Assembly (NCBI GenBank): GCA_029532415.1
Contig: JAQOTA010000017.1
Location: 372,001 to 436,000 of the forward strand
Source of the DNA: Marasmius tenuissimus
Taxonomy: Eukaryota; Basidiomycota; Agaricomycetes; Agaricales; Marasmiaceae
Reading direction: 5' to 3'
Length of the DNA: 64,000 bases
Shown here in pieces: positions 38,408-48,249 of this stretch (the stretch's first letter is position 1; each line of letters opens with the position of its first letter). The notes under the pieces are model-generated. The model worked only from the letters and a program-made list of their open reading frames with translations. It ran no database searches and was not told the origin of the DNA. The position numbers and the translations under genes are program-made.

Positions 38408-38955
38408 GACGGTGAGAGTGCTCAAGAGAAGGGGGAAGAGATGCTGGGAAATAGAACTAAGTGCGATGGGCCATGGTCGTTCAGGTGTGAGTTGTTTATA
38501 AGCGCGGAGTCCGGGCCGCGGGGAAACTTCGGTATTTGAATCTGGCAAACAAACGCCCACAGGAGGCCACAGATTCTCTTCTGGCCAAGCTCACAAGTGA
38601 GTGAGCAGCTACATGGCACTCAGATAACGGTTCCGAGGGAGACTTCAAGTCTCCTCAACTACAGAGTCGCTCTTCTCCAATCCTTTACACGTGGGCAGGT
38701 TTTCCCGTCAATTGTCGGGCTAGCACCTCCGAAAGATTTTGGATGTGAAGAAGCCCCGTGGGGAGGGTTCAGCCAAGAGAAGGAAATGAATCGATGAAGG
38801 GTCCCCCAGTCTTATGACCTCCACTTACACAGATCGGCTTTATATACTGCCTGTTCATTTGTATTCCGTCGTTGTGCCCATGCAAGTGAGTACGGTGTAC
38901 CTGTAAGTACGTGTCCAAACCCGCTCATACCACCGAGGTCATCCTGATTCGTCAG
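38408..38955. other. Intergenic region upstream of the GH3 gene
   Basis: A 548-bp stretch with the GH3 core promoter (TATAAA on the minus strand at 38495-38500) and the 3' end of the WD40 gene. No other gene was recognised. Confidence 0.4.
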
Positions 38956-40475
38956 TTACCGTCTTTTCTTCCGACTACCCTCATCAACATCCATATCGTC
39001 CGTCCCATGTTCACGTTTTCGACCATGGCTGCCGCCGCCAAGAGTTGCAGTCCCATCTGTGTCCTGCATGTCGACATCGAGATCCTTGTTCTCAACCGGG
39101 ATGACGGGACCAGACCATACGTTCAGTTTCGCATCTTCCCCTCCAGTCACGAGAATATTTTGCTACAGTAATTCAGGATCAGGAGCTCGTTAGATTGGTG
39201 CTTCAAAGATTACTTACCTCGCCATCCCAGAGCAGAGACCTCACAACTCCCTCGTGTCCGTGCGACCACACCTTTTCGAGTGTCCACAACCATGGTTTGA
39301 GAGCCTCTGAATCAGGTACACCAAGGTAATCATTCGTTACCTGTGCAATATCACCTCTGGGGGCAGAAGCAAAGATTCAGAGCAAAGATTCAGTTACGCG
39401 TAAACGAAGGACAAGAGGGACGCAACTTACTCATTCGAGCCCATGAACATGGTCAGTCCGCCTTCTTTACCGTCATAGCAAGTTATCAAATAATCCGTAA
39501 CCCACGTCCGACTCCGCGTATGCACAGATGGTGCACGTATATCTAGAGATTGTAGGGGGTCCAGCTACGTGAAAGCAGCCATCAGGTTTCGCACACCGAC
39601 GGAATGAGGCCAATGGGACATACCTCGGCACTCCAAGTACTGAACGTCTCCATGTCACTCGACCCCCATATCCTCTCCCCGACCCAGCCAACCTGAGCAA
39701 CACTGCACCCCCAGTTTCCAACGTGCATGCCCGCCTCTTCTTCGTCGTCTTCTTCGGCATTCGACGTGCTAATCAGCCCATCCGCCGAGGCTGATAGCAA
39801 CAGAGGTGACGGTGACGTAGAACTTTGAAAGTGTAACGCAGTGATATCGTCCGAGTGCGTCGAGCTGTGTGTTCGAATGGGTGCGGTGGGCTTGCGAGAA
39901 TCCCAGTAAAGAATCAGCGCGTCCTCGCCTTGGAGTGCTGTGCCACCAGCAACCAACATTCCATTGGGAGAAACGTCAAAAGAGAGAATGGGTCGGTTCT
40001 TTGACGAGTTCGAGACTAAGAAGGATCTAATGAGTTGTTCAGCCCGAAGAACATAAGTTGAATAATATGAAGACGGGAAAATGATGGAAATACAAAGAAT
40101 ATGCTGAGAACCTATGTACTTACATTGTAGGACAGCCTCTCTCGACGAGTTTGACCTCTCATCCCACACCTTGATCACTCCATCCTTTCCACCAGACACC
40201 AGTACCGGCCGTTCTATCTGATCTCCGATGGTTTTCACGGTCTTCAATGATGTACATCCACCATGATGGGCCTCCAATTTCCTGAGAGATTTCAAAGTCG
40301 TCTTGTCGAATAACTGTATCGCATCTGAATCGGAGGTCGATGAGGTTGAAGCAGCGTAGCTCCCCGGTAACGAGGCCAAATGATGTATGTAAGTATTTGA
40401 TTCAAGTTTTATTTGCTGCTTTGGGCGTGGGGTTTCTCTGAGATTGGGCGATTCGATGAGTCGAGGTTCGGCCAT
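38956..40475 (-). CDS. WD40-repeat protein, WDR89-like
   Basis: Five exons (40124-40475, 39624-40015, 39431-39564, 39218-39356, 38956-39162) give 407 residues. WD-type blades are seen at LVSGGKDGVIKVWDERS, LVAGGTALQGEDALILYWDSR, LLSASADGLISTSN, SSDMETFSTWSAE and LVTGGEDAKLNVWSG. The loop THSDDITALHFQ and the order of blades match WDR89 proteins of fungi and animals. The function of WDR89 is poorly known; it probably acts as a beta-propeller scaffold. A basic C-terminal tail (GRKREHGT...EGSRKKRR) looks like a nuclear localisation signal. The start MAEPRLIES is the first ATG in frame; an upstream extension lacks support. The gene is divergent from SFH5, with 186 bp between the start codons. Confidence 0.82.
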
Positions 40476-40661
40476 CGTTGTGGTTTTGTCGAAACTTGAA
40501 GATTTTTTTCTTATTGAACGGCCCAACAGTTTTCCGTTAACAGATAAGATACTACTCAGATAAGATAACGGATTCTAGATTCTACAGCTTCCGATTACTT
40601 CACTTTCCCGGACCCCATACTGCAACTCCGCGCTCACGTTCCCTCTTGACCTCCATCCACC
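40476..40661. promoter_or_regulatory. Bidirectional promoter with GATA motifs (WDR89-like/SFH5)
   Basis: The stretch contains CAGATAAGAT and CAGATAAGATAACG around 40541-40569, three GATAA sites within 30 bp. GATA sites of this kind bind fungal GATA factors, which often respond to nitrogen, iron or light. Which of the two genes is served cannot be read from the sequence. Confidence 0.4.
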
Positions 40662-42176
40662 ATGTCCGATAATCCGGTAGAACCAACCAAGACCACGACT
40701 GCCTCTGCACCTGCTACAGAGGCACCTGCGCAGGTGGAAACTGGGCCGCAGGAAGTGAAGAGGGAGCAGGACAATGCTCAGGCAGCTGCACCTCCACCGC
40801 CGGAACCAGGTGCTGCGCCTGTGCCGACCGCAACGACTGCGACTGGAACCACTGTTGCTGCTACTGCGTCTCCTACTGAGGCACCTGCTACTACTACAGC
40901 ACCACCACCAGCCACAACAGTACCGACAGCCACGACAGCACCGACACAACCGACTACCGTAGCAGAACCTACTTCGAGTACGAGCAAACCAGCCGAAGCC
41001 AACGCGGCAACAGTAACAGAGAAGGAGAAGGAGAAAGAGATGACTGAGCTCAAGAAGGAGGAGCCTAAGAAGGAAGAGCCTAAGAAGGAGGAAGCCAAGA
41101 AAGAGGCCGAACCAGTGGAACCTCAAAACCCTCTCACCGAACGGTTCACTCAAGCAGAATGGGCAGCACTCAAGGAGTTCCGGGTTGGTAACAGGCTTGT
41201 CTCCGCCTATTTTGGCAACTAATCCACAGCCTCTATTCACAGACACAACTCCCAGATATTTTCGCAAAGGCTTACAGAGATTCTGAGAAACCGGACGCGA
41301 AAACCAAACCGATTACGATGTGGGGTGTCACCATCGACCCCAAGAATCCGCTGAACGCAAAGACAAGCGTAGTTTTGATGAAATTTTTGAGGGCCAGGTG
41401 CGCTCGCGTCCCTCTCAATAACGCAAAACTGACTCACGCGTCGTTAGGAATTTGAACCCAACTGCAGCCCACGAGATGCTCGTCGCCACCCTCCGTTGGC
41501 GAGACGAGTTCAACGTGGAGGCCGCGTGTAAGGAGGAGTTCCCGAAAGATATCTTTGGTCAGCTTGGGCATATCTATGGGAAGGATAAAGAGGGCCGGCC
41601 TGTTGTGTATAATGTATATGGAGGGGGCCAAGATATCAAGGCTATCTTCGGCGATGTTGAACGGTTCTTACGGTAAGTACGCCATCAGGACTCAGAGTCT
41701 TGGAGGACTCGGAATGTTGATTGCGACCTTCTTTTGTCTAGATGGCGCGTGGCCTTCATGGAGAAAGGCCTCGAGCTCCTCGATTTCGAGACCGTAGACC
41801 AACAGATCCAAGTGCACGGTAGGCCCATCTCTTGCTTACTTCCATCCGCCAACGCTTCTGACTGTTTGGGTCCCATTTAGACTACGAGGGAGTGTCCATG
41901 ACATCCAGGGACGCCAACTCAAAGAACGCTGCCTCCCAAGCCTCCAGTATCTTCGGTTCGCACTACCCAGAATTATTGTACAAGAAATTCTTCATCAATG
42001 TGCCTTCTTACTTATCGTGGATCTTCTGGCTCTTCAAACCGATACTGCCGGCTGCTACGTTGGCGAAGATGTCGGTTGTCGGGTCAGGCAGCTATAGCAT
42101 TGGGAAGGCGTTGCTACCGTTCGTTAGTGCGGAGGAATTGCCGAAGAAGTACGGAGGCAAGGCGCAAGGGTTTTGA
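40662..42176 (+). CDS. SFH5: Phosphatidylinositol transfer protein SFH5 (CRAL-TRIO/Sec14 family)
   Basis: Five exons (40662-41183, 41243-41397, 41448-41672, 41742-41818, 41881-42176) encode 424 residues. SFH5 is a Sec14-like protein; in yeast it is reported to bind heme as well as to act in lipid transfer at the ER and plasma membrane. The CRAL-TRIO_N segment (KFLRARNLNPTAAHEMLVATLRWR) and the lipid-binding domain (GRPVVYNVYG, GDVERFLRWRVAFMEKGLELLDFE, HYPELLYKKFFINVPSYLSW) fit SFH5, as does the C-terminus LPKKYGGKAQGF. The first ~165 residues are extreme low complexity: Ala/Pro/Thr repeats and then Lys/Glu repeats (KKEEPKKEEPKKEEAKK). That tail is longer than in yeast SFH5, which is about 294 residues. 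The intron 1 donor GTTGGT is weak but gives the expected join FRTQLPDIFA. Confidence 0.9.
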
Positions 42177-42769
42177 AGCTGGGTTCCTGTAGGATGATTA
42201 TGAACGTTCTGTGTCAATACCGACCTGAAAGATGCAGGATTGGACTCTTTTGTTTGCTTGTTAACGACATATATCTGTACATGATACTACCAGTATCTGC
42301 TCACCATCTAGTGTGCTTGCTGCTTGCTGCACTACTTGTGTACCGCTGTATCAGGATATTTACGATCTTTGCTCATCCCTTATTGAATACAACTCAACGC
42401 GTCCAATGACTGGAGGATTGGGAAGTTCGCTGCCTGGCGCCGATGTCCGACCGCGCGCTGCGGATTGCCTAGATCAGCCCGGGAAGGCTCTTTGACACAC
42501 TCGGACTGTACCTGGAATACAATATGCCAGCTGGCGCGTTGACAAGTAGTGACAAAGAGATGCAAGCAGTAGAGCTCTTGTTATATGTACGTAGTATGTC
42601 CGTACTTGATACCGTTAGAAGTATCAGGAAGTACGCGTGTACACTCTATTTACCATAACCCATAAGAAAAAGCAGAAAAAAGCACACGAAAGCAAAATTG
42701 CAATCCATCGCAACACAATAAAATAAATATCCCAAAGTGACGTGAACGAGAGGCATCAAAAGCGTGAAT
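42177..42769. other. Convergent intergenic region
   Basis: A 593-bp stretch between the stop codons of SFH5 and the small membrane protein. It holds both 3' ends; nothing else was recognised. Confidence 0.4.
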
Positions 42770-43388
42770 TCAGAGCGTCTCAATGACAATAAAATCGCGC
42801 TTATCCGCATCATCCAGAGTCCCCGGTCCACCGCTCAAGAATGAGTTGAACCAGCTGGCACCTGAGTTCGAATGACCATGTACCGTAGAACCGCTGGCTT
42901 CCAAAGGTTGAGTTTGAACGCCGAAGTCCAGATGCGGCCTCCCGGTATGTGCAGCCATCTTGTGGGCAATGAGATGACAGACCATCACAAAGCCGATTAC
43001 GAAGAGGAGTAGTGCCGTTCTTGCTCTGAACGAGAATGTAGAAGACGAGAAGGATGAGAGTCGTTCACGAATGGTAGGTTTGGGCGGTGGCGCGAGGAAT
43101 GCAATGGAAAAGTGGCGTTCATCTGAAGGTGAGGATGGTGTGACGATGATTGCTGGTAGAGGAGATTTTTCGGTTATGAGTGGGAGAGAGAGGTCTATCC
43201 GCAAAGGAATTGAGTTCCGGGTCAAGAATATTGGGTTTTATACGTGTGAGCGTACCTAGAGGAGCGGGTATGAGGGTATAGTCTAGTCGCTGAGGTAGAC
43301 GGTGGAGACGGGGACGGGGTGCACCTAGCACAACAGGTCAGCCGAAAGCAACCTTAGAGGAGCGGAGTCCCGTACCAGGTCGAGCCAT
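42770..43388 (-). CDS. Small single-helix membrane protein of unknown function
   Basis: Three exons (43376-43388, 43256-43324, 42770-43194) give 168 residues from ATG to TAA in frame. I do not recognise the family. The N-terminal ~85 residues are basic and Pro/Ser-rich (MARPGAPRPRLHRL start). A single hydrophobic helix at ~89-107 (ALLLFVIGFVMVCHLIAH) follows the basic SFRAR motif, which would favour a cytosolic N-terminus. A polar lumenal or outer tail contains NSGASWFNSFLSGG and ends DFIVIETL. Splicing joins YTLIPAPL to DLSLPLITEK. The sequence is plausible as a small ER or plasma-membrane protein. An alternative with translation starting inside exon 3 is possible, but there the frame has no early ATG. 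Confidence 0.55.
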
Positions 43389-44397
43389 TGATGATATAAA
43401 ATTCAAACTAACTGTGCACGAAAAGCGAAGAGTCGTCTGATGACCGGTCTCAACTAAGAGCTAGACAACTTGAAGCGTTCAAGATTTGGTGCCGTGTGGG
43501 CGAAGTAGTAATGAATGCAGGTGTTAAAGAGCGTAAAAGGTTAGAGAGAAGCGGCGAAGAGACGACTGTCAAGTCGAGCAACAGCGACGATGAGGAGAAA
43601 GGTAAAGGAAAAACAAGGCAACCAAGAGCGCTGAGAAAACAGAACCCTCATATGTCATCATTTATCAGGCACGTGTGTATGCCCATATGGGTCCACGGCA
43701 GGGTCGGCAACTGCAACGGCCGATCCCTCTAACTCAGCTTTACTGCCAAAAGGTGACGTGCATTTTAACTCTCCGGGCCCGACGTCTACCACCGTGAAGC
43801 ACTTGAGAGGACTAAGGTCTGTTCAGAAATATCACGGGTGCCAGCAGAGAAACGCCCTGAACCAGGTGGAGCATGTCAAACTTACAGGCACGGTTAGGAC
43901 ATATAGTTATGTTGCATCAGATCTCCAAGGCCCCGTTGCCCGGCACGGGCACCCACATATCGACTGAATTGGCTTGCTCAGAGCTTGTTGATCAGGATTT
44001 TCAGGAGCCGCTAGGTCCTAGGACCTAGGAGCCTTCTCACAGTCTGCAGGATAATCTGACGAAGCAACCCCTTCGCCACAGGAGACCGATACTTGCCCGA
44101 CTCTATCAATTTGATTTCATTGGACCCCTCTGACGCTCCGCTAACCCCTCGCGAATCGAGAACACATGTAGGACTTTGATGACCAAGTAATGACTTCGGG
44201 TACACTGTACAGAGAAATAAATATGGAACAATAAAAATATCGTGAATGGTCTACCAGCGACCTCCTGGCCCAAGGAACAACATACAACGTAAAGCGAGTA
44301 TCATACAAAGAGACATTCCATCGTATATCAGTTCGTACCAATCATCATCATGCAATCTAAAGGGGTATCATCGTGCCAGAAAAGGAAGGGAGAAAAA
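43389..44397. other. Intergenic region with an 18-bp perfect palindrome
   Basis: A 1009-bp stretch without a convincing gene. It contains the palindrome CTAGGTCCTAGGACCTAG at 44011-44028. The stretch should hold the promoter of the small membrane protein and the 3' end of the carboxypeptidase. Confidence 0.35.
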
Positions 44398-47300
44398 TCA
44401 CAGCGTTGTCGCGAGCAATATGACTGACAGCACCATCGATATCACGGTCGGGGTCTGGCCTCGCACAGTGATGCCTGCGTTACTGGCCGCTGCAAGCCTC
44501 GCTTCGCCCGTCCAGAAGGCGTCCCACGCAACCTTCGTAGCTGTCGGGAACACATAGGTACCTTGGGTAACCCCCGGTCCAGTGAAAGCTTCGGGACCAC
44601 CAGGTAGAATGTCGGACTCGAGGCGTCTCGGGTCCTCTCCACCCACCACAGTACCATCTGGTTGTACGAGGCCAGTCTGGTTCGAGCCAAAGAGGAATTC
44701 GCGGATGAATGTCAGAGACTGCGAAGCGTAAGAATGAATATGAGTGAATAAGCTCTGTTCGATCGCTGGAAGTAGGCGTCGCACCTGAGCGGGACGGGAT
44801 GCGGGAACAAGATGGCTCGCTCCGTCAAATAACGCGTACGTCCAACCGCGCTCTTGGTGAATAATCCCGGCAAACTTTCCCTCGTCGTCGTACCAGGGTG
44901 TGGCAGGTCGCTTGGTAAACCCTTGTATCCCTCCAAAGGTTGTGTTCTAAAATCGCTGTAAGCGCTCAATATCACGGCTTCTTCTAACAACGTTACACAC
45001 CTGTATGGCAACTGTAATAGAAGCGCAAATGAGCGATGATACTAATGCAAGAAAAACACACGTACGTTCGGTCCCGAAATGCGCAATCAAGGCATCGTTG
45101 TTGCCGGAGTACAGCACTATCGAGACATTCTTCGCCGTCGCGTTTGTGGCTAAATCAGTGAGGAATGCCATAGGCCTATTGGAGGTACGTCAGGACTTCA
45201 ATCAAGCGGTGGAGAGCCGAGAAAGACGTACTCAACACCTGATGAGGAGAGTAGACAGTAGTCAGAAAAGGAGACACGAATAGGTTTTCACCAGTACATA
45301 CTAGGATCGTTCGCTATAAGTTTCACCGTAAGTCTCATTCGACGGCTCACCAACAACAACGGGACAAACTTACTGCCTTTGTCGCCGAAGGGGAACTCGA
45401 AGCCAAGTGCCCAGTCTTTGTTTGTTGGAGCATGGATGGCAGCGCGTGTGCGTGGGTCTGGCAGTAACGAGGGCGAATCAGCTAGCCACTTACAAAAGAT
45501 CGGGAGGTGACTGACCGTTCATCCACGCTGTAGCTTCCATAGGTGCAAACGGACTGAGTGCGCTTTGAGCATCATAAACCTGTAAGCCGATTAGATCAAC
45601 ACATTTATTGGTAGCGGCGGACAACTGGGTCATACGTCAAACAATCCCTCGGCTGCATAGAAAATAGCCGTCAGCTCGCCTCTCGAAAGATGGAAAAAGG
45701 GAGGAGCTTACTCCAGGGATAGGTGAAATTCATCGCATAATCCATATACTCCTCCAGAATGATGCATCCGTACTAGAACATGGTAATAAGCAACCTAGTG
45801 AGCCCGGAGAGCTGTAGCGACGTACCCAAGGATCGATTGTCCCATTGACTCTCCCAGACAGGTCTCGTTTGGAGTTCAACCACTCCCGTTTGGCGTTCTC
45901 AATCTCGCGCTTGATGATCCTGCTTCCACTCCTCCTTGCAGTCATTTCTTCGGAACGTTCAGCGACTTTGGCATTAAGCAAAGTTTTGAAGGATTTGGCG
46001 CTTTGCGCTTGTCCTGCAAGCCATGGAATCTCTCGAGCAGTCGGCAATACGAGAGGGATACTGGGGAAGTGACCGTTTTGAGGGTATGTTAGGTTGAGAT
46101 CATACCCACACAAGTGGGATCTAGTAACGAAGTCAATCATTGATCATTCGATGACCTACGACTGAATGACTCACTGTTCTTTGAAGTACTTGTACACTTC
46201 GACATCATAGTCAATCAGTTGAGGGAAGGTTTCAATCACTTTGATCTAAAGAGACATCAGATCAAACCTAATACGCTGCAGGAAGGTATAACTTACGCTC
46301 GGAACGAATTCGAAGACCTGTTCGGATGTGATCGAGCCGTCTCCGATAGCAATTTTACCAATCTTGACGGGGGGGTTTGACATGCCAAAGTAGGCCTTCA
46401 TGATATACGGCTGGAAGGGATGTGAATCGAGGGATTGTGAGAATAATTCGGTCAGCTTACGATGTAGGCACCAGCATAACTTTCGCCGGTAAGGTACAAT
46501 GGTCTACCAGCAAGGTTGGGGAATACTTTGACGAGATTGCCCAGGAATCCCATCTGGAGCGACGTTAACGGGTTTCGTAGAGTCAGACAAGAAGACATAC
46601 GAAGTCTTCTCCGATTTGATCTTGGTCGGCCACTGATTGAATTGACTTTAGTGAGGCTCATTGCTACGAAGGAGCGGTGATAGCCCTACCGTAGCCATCT
46701 GCATCTGCTGTCGAATAGCCAGTTCCCCTTTTGAAGACAGTCAACATCGAGACATAAGGCGAATGAAGAATCCATACACAGGCTGATCTATCCAGAAATA
46801 ATCCGCGATTTGATGCCAGCTGTGTTTGTTCTCGGAAGCACTGAGGTCTTCACCGATGCGAATTGGCCCGTTCTACAAGGTCGTGTTTCAGGTCGCGTCC
46901 AACGTTGTATGCCAGGAGGAACAAACCTCGAATAAGAAGCCAGCCATGCTGGAAGATCCTGGACTACGAGACAGGTCGAGGAGATAAGGACCACGTGCTG
47001 CAGAATGAGGAAAACAGATACACACCCTCCATTCAACCATATTCCCCAAGGTGCTGGACTATCGCCCTGCGGACCAGCCGGAGATGTCAACGAACCCTGC
47101 GTCTTTTCAACTCCCCAGAAGAACAACGTATTGTTTGGATGGCCAGTGCGATCCACGGGTATATTTCCGGCGAAGTTCCGGTTCAGTGGGAATGTGATGT
47201 TTGGGAGCGGCTGAGTAACTTCGAAGTCTGATGATTTCATGAGTAAACGAGGATCACGGTGCGGTATACAGGTGAAAATGGCGCGTACAACTTTGCCATT

Positions 47301-47418
47301 CTGGGCCGAGGGGAACCTTTGGTAGGTTAGGGTATTCGTGGGGAGACGAGCTTGGTAGTTGTGCAGCGCCAGCTATACAGACAGCCTGGGTAAAAAGAAA
47401 GATGGCGAAAAGCTGCAT
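44398..47418 (-). CDS. Secreted serine carboxypeptidase (S10) with GPI-type C-terminus
   Basis: Nineteen exons give 650 residues (47289-47418, 47026-47227, 46927-46963, 46778-46872, 46690-46727, 46601-46632, 46461-46553, 46297-46410, 46175-46245, 45826-46120, 45712-45772, 45636-45652, 45516-45579, 45374-45457, 45298-45313, 45066-45175, 45001-45011, 44785-44946, 44398-44718). The enzyme should trim C-terminal residues from peptides. The catalytic triad is Ser203 (GESYAG), Asp477 (SGNND) and His535 (GASHLVP). NGGPGSSS forms the oxyanion region. A signal peptide MQLFAIFLFTQAVCIAGA starts the chain. The end is a Thr/Gly-rich tail followed by a hydrophobic stretch (VISMVLSVILLATTL), as in GPI-anchored proteins. 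Exon 17 is an 11-nt microexon. An in-frame ATG at 47484 lies only ~20 bp from a TATA box (47505-47510), so 47418 is preferred. Confidence 0.9.
45001..45011 (-). other. 11-nt microexon of the S10 carboxypeptidase
   Basis: The sequence TTGCCATACAG is bordered by ATTACAG before it and GTGTG after it on the minus strand. It supplies Leu-Ala-Ile-Gln between GTE and NTTFGGIQGF. Without it the family-conserved Ile-Gln is lost and the frame breaks. Confidence 0.7.
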
Positions 47419-48249
47419 TGACGTCGTCACCGTCGTTAGAAGAGGAACCGGGAGGGAAAAGTGAGGGGTGGTGGTGAGATACATGGTAACGGGTTCGGTG
47501 ATTCTTATAGATGTTGGCGAACAATTAGAGCGGCTCGAGAGCGTGAAGATCGAGGTCAGTTCCTGAGAGTGCCTGTTGCCCAGCTGTTGCCTCGCCAGAG
47601 GACAATTAGAACTGACACTACGCTTCAGGAAATGCGTGGCCGGCTGCGATTCTTATTGTCTTTTTTGTCGGGATCGATGACTACAGCGCGGCGAGAACCC
47701 CAGTATATATCGAGAAACTTGATTTATAATTGATATGGTGGCATCGAGGAGCCGAGATTTTGAAAACAAACATCGAGAAAGGATTGGCATTGCCAATGTG
47801 ACACCCACAGGATCTGGAGGCGGGGACAGAAAATGGCTGTGACACTGCTGTTGCCTGATGTGACAGTCTGTGACGCATGAAGTACAGTAACAGTGCTTTG
47901 ACCAGAGGCCCTTGCTTTGCCCGGTCCCACGACCGTGACGCACCTTTGGACCCTTCCCTATTTTCAACTTACTTCTTCACCTACACGATTGCAATCTATC
48001 AACACGCTCTGATCCACCCATTTCCAATATGTAAAAACTCGGAAGGTACGGTGGGAATTCTTTACTGTAGTGCCTCAGTGTTCTAAGAGTCAACTCAATA
48101 GGTCTTGTTGCAGAGGTCACGTCAACTTGATTCAATGAACGTGTCGATACGGCCCCTTCAATTCAAGGGTATACTCGGCCAAAGGAGATGGCCGCCGCGT
48201 TGGTTGCGAGTACACATTCAGTGATTTGACTGTTCCGTCTCCCTCCACG
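47419..48249. other. Divergent intergenic region
   Basis: An 831-bp stretch between the S10 carboxypeptidase (minus) and paralogue B (plus), holding both promoters. No further gene was recognised. Confidence 0.4.
47505..47510 (-). promoter_or_regulatory. TATA box of the S10 carboxypeptidase
   Basis: The minus strand reads CTATAAGAA here, ~88 bp upstream of the ATG at 47418. Transcription starting ~30 bp downstream would exclude the ATG at 47484, which supports the shorter protein. Confidence 0.5.

Noticed and set aside
40575..41267. 230-residue minus-strand ORF rich in Leu, Arg and Cys
   Set aside because: It is exactly antisense to the low-complexity coding sequence of SFH5 and reflects that repeat bias; no protein-like features beyond composition.
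47419..47484. Upstream in-frame ATG of the S10 carboxypeptidase (adds 22 residues)
   Set aside because: It lies only ~20 bp from the TATA box, so it is probably outside the mRNA, and the shorter start gives a classical signal peptide.
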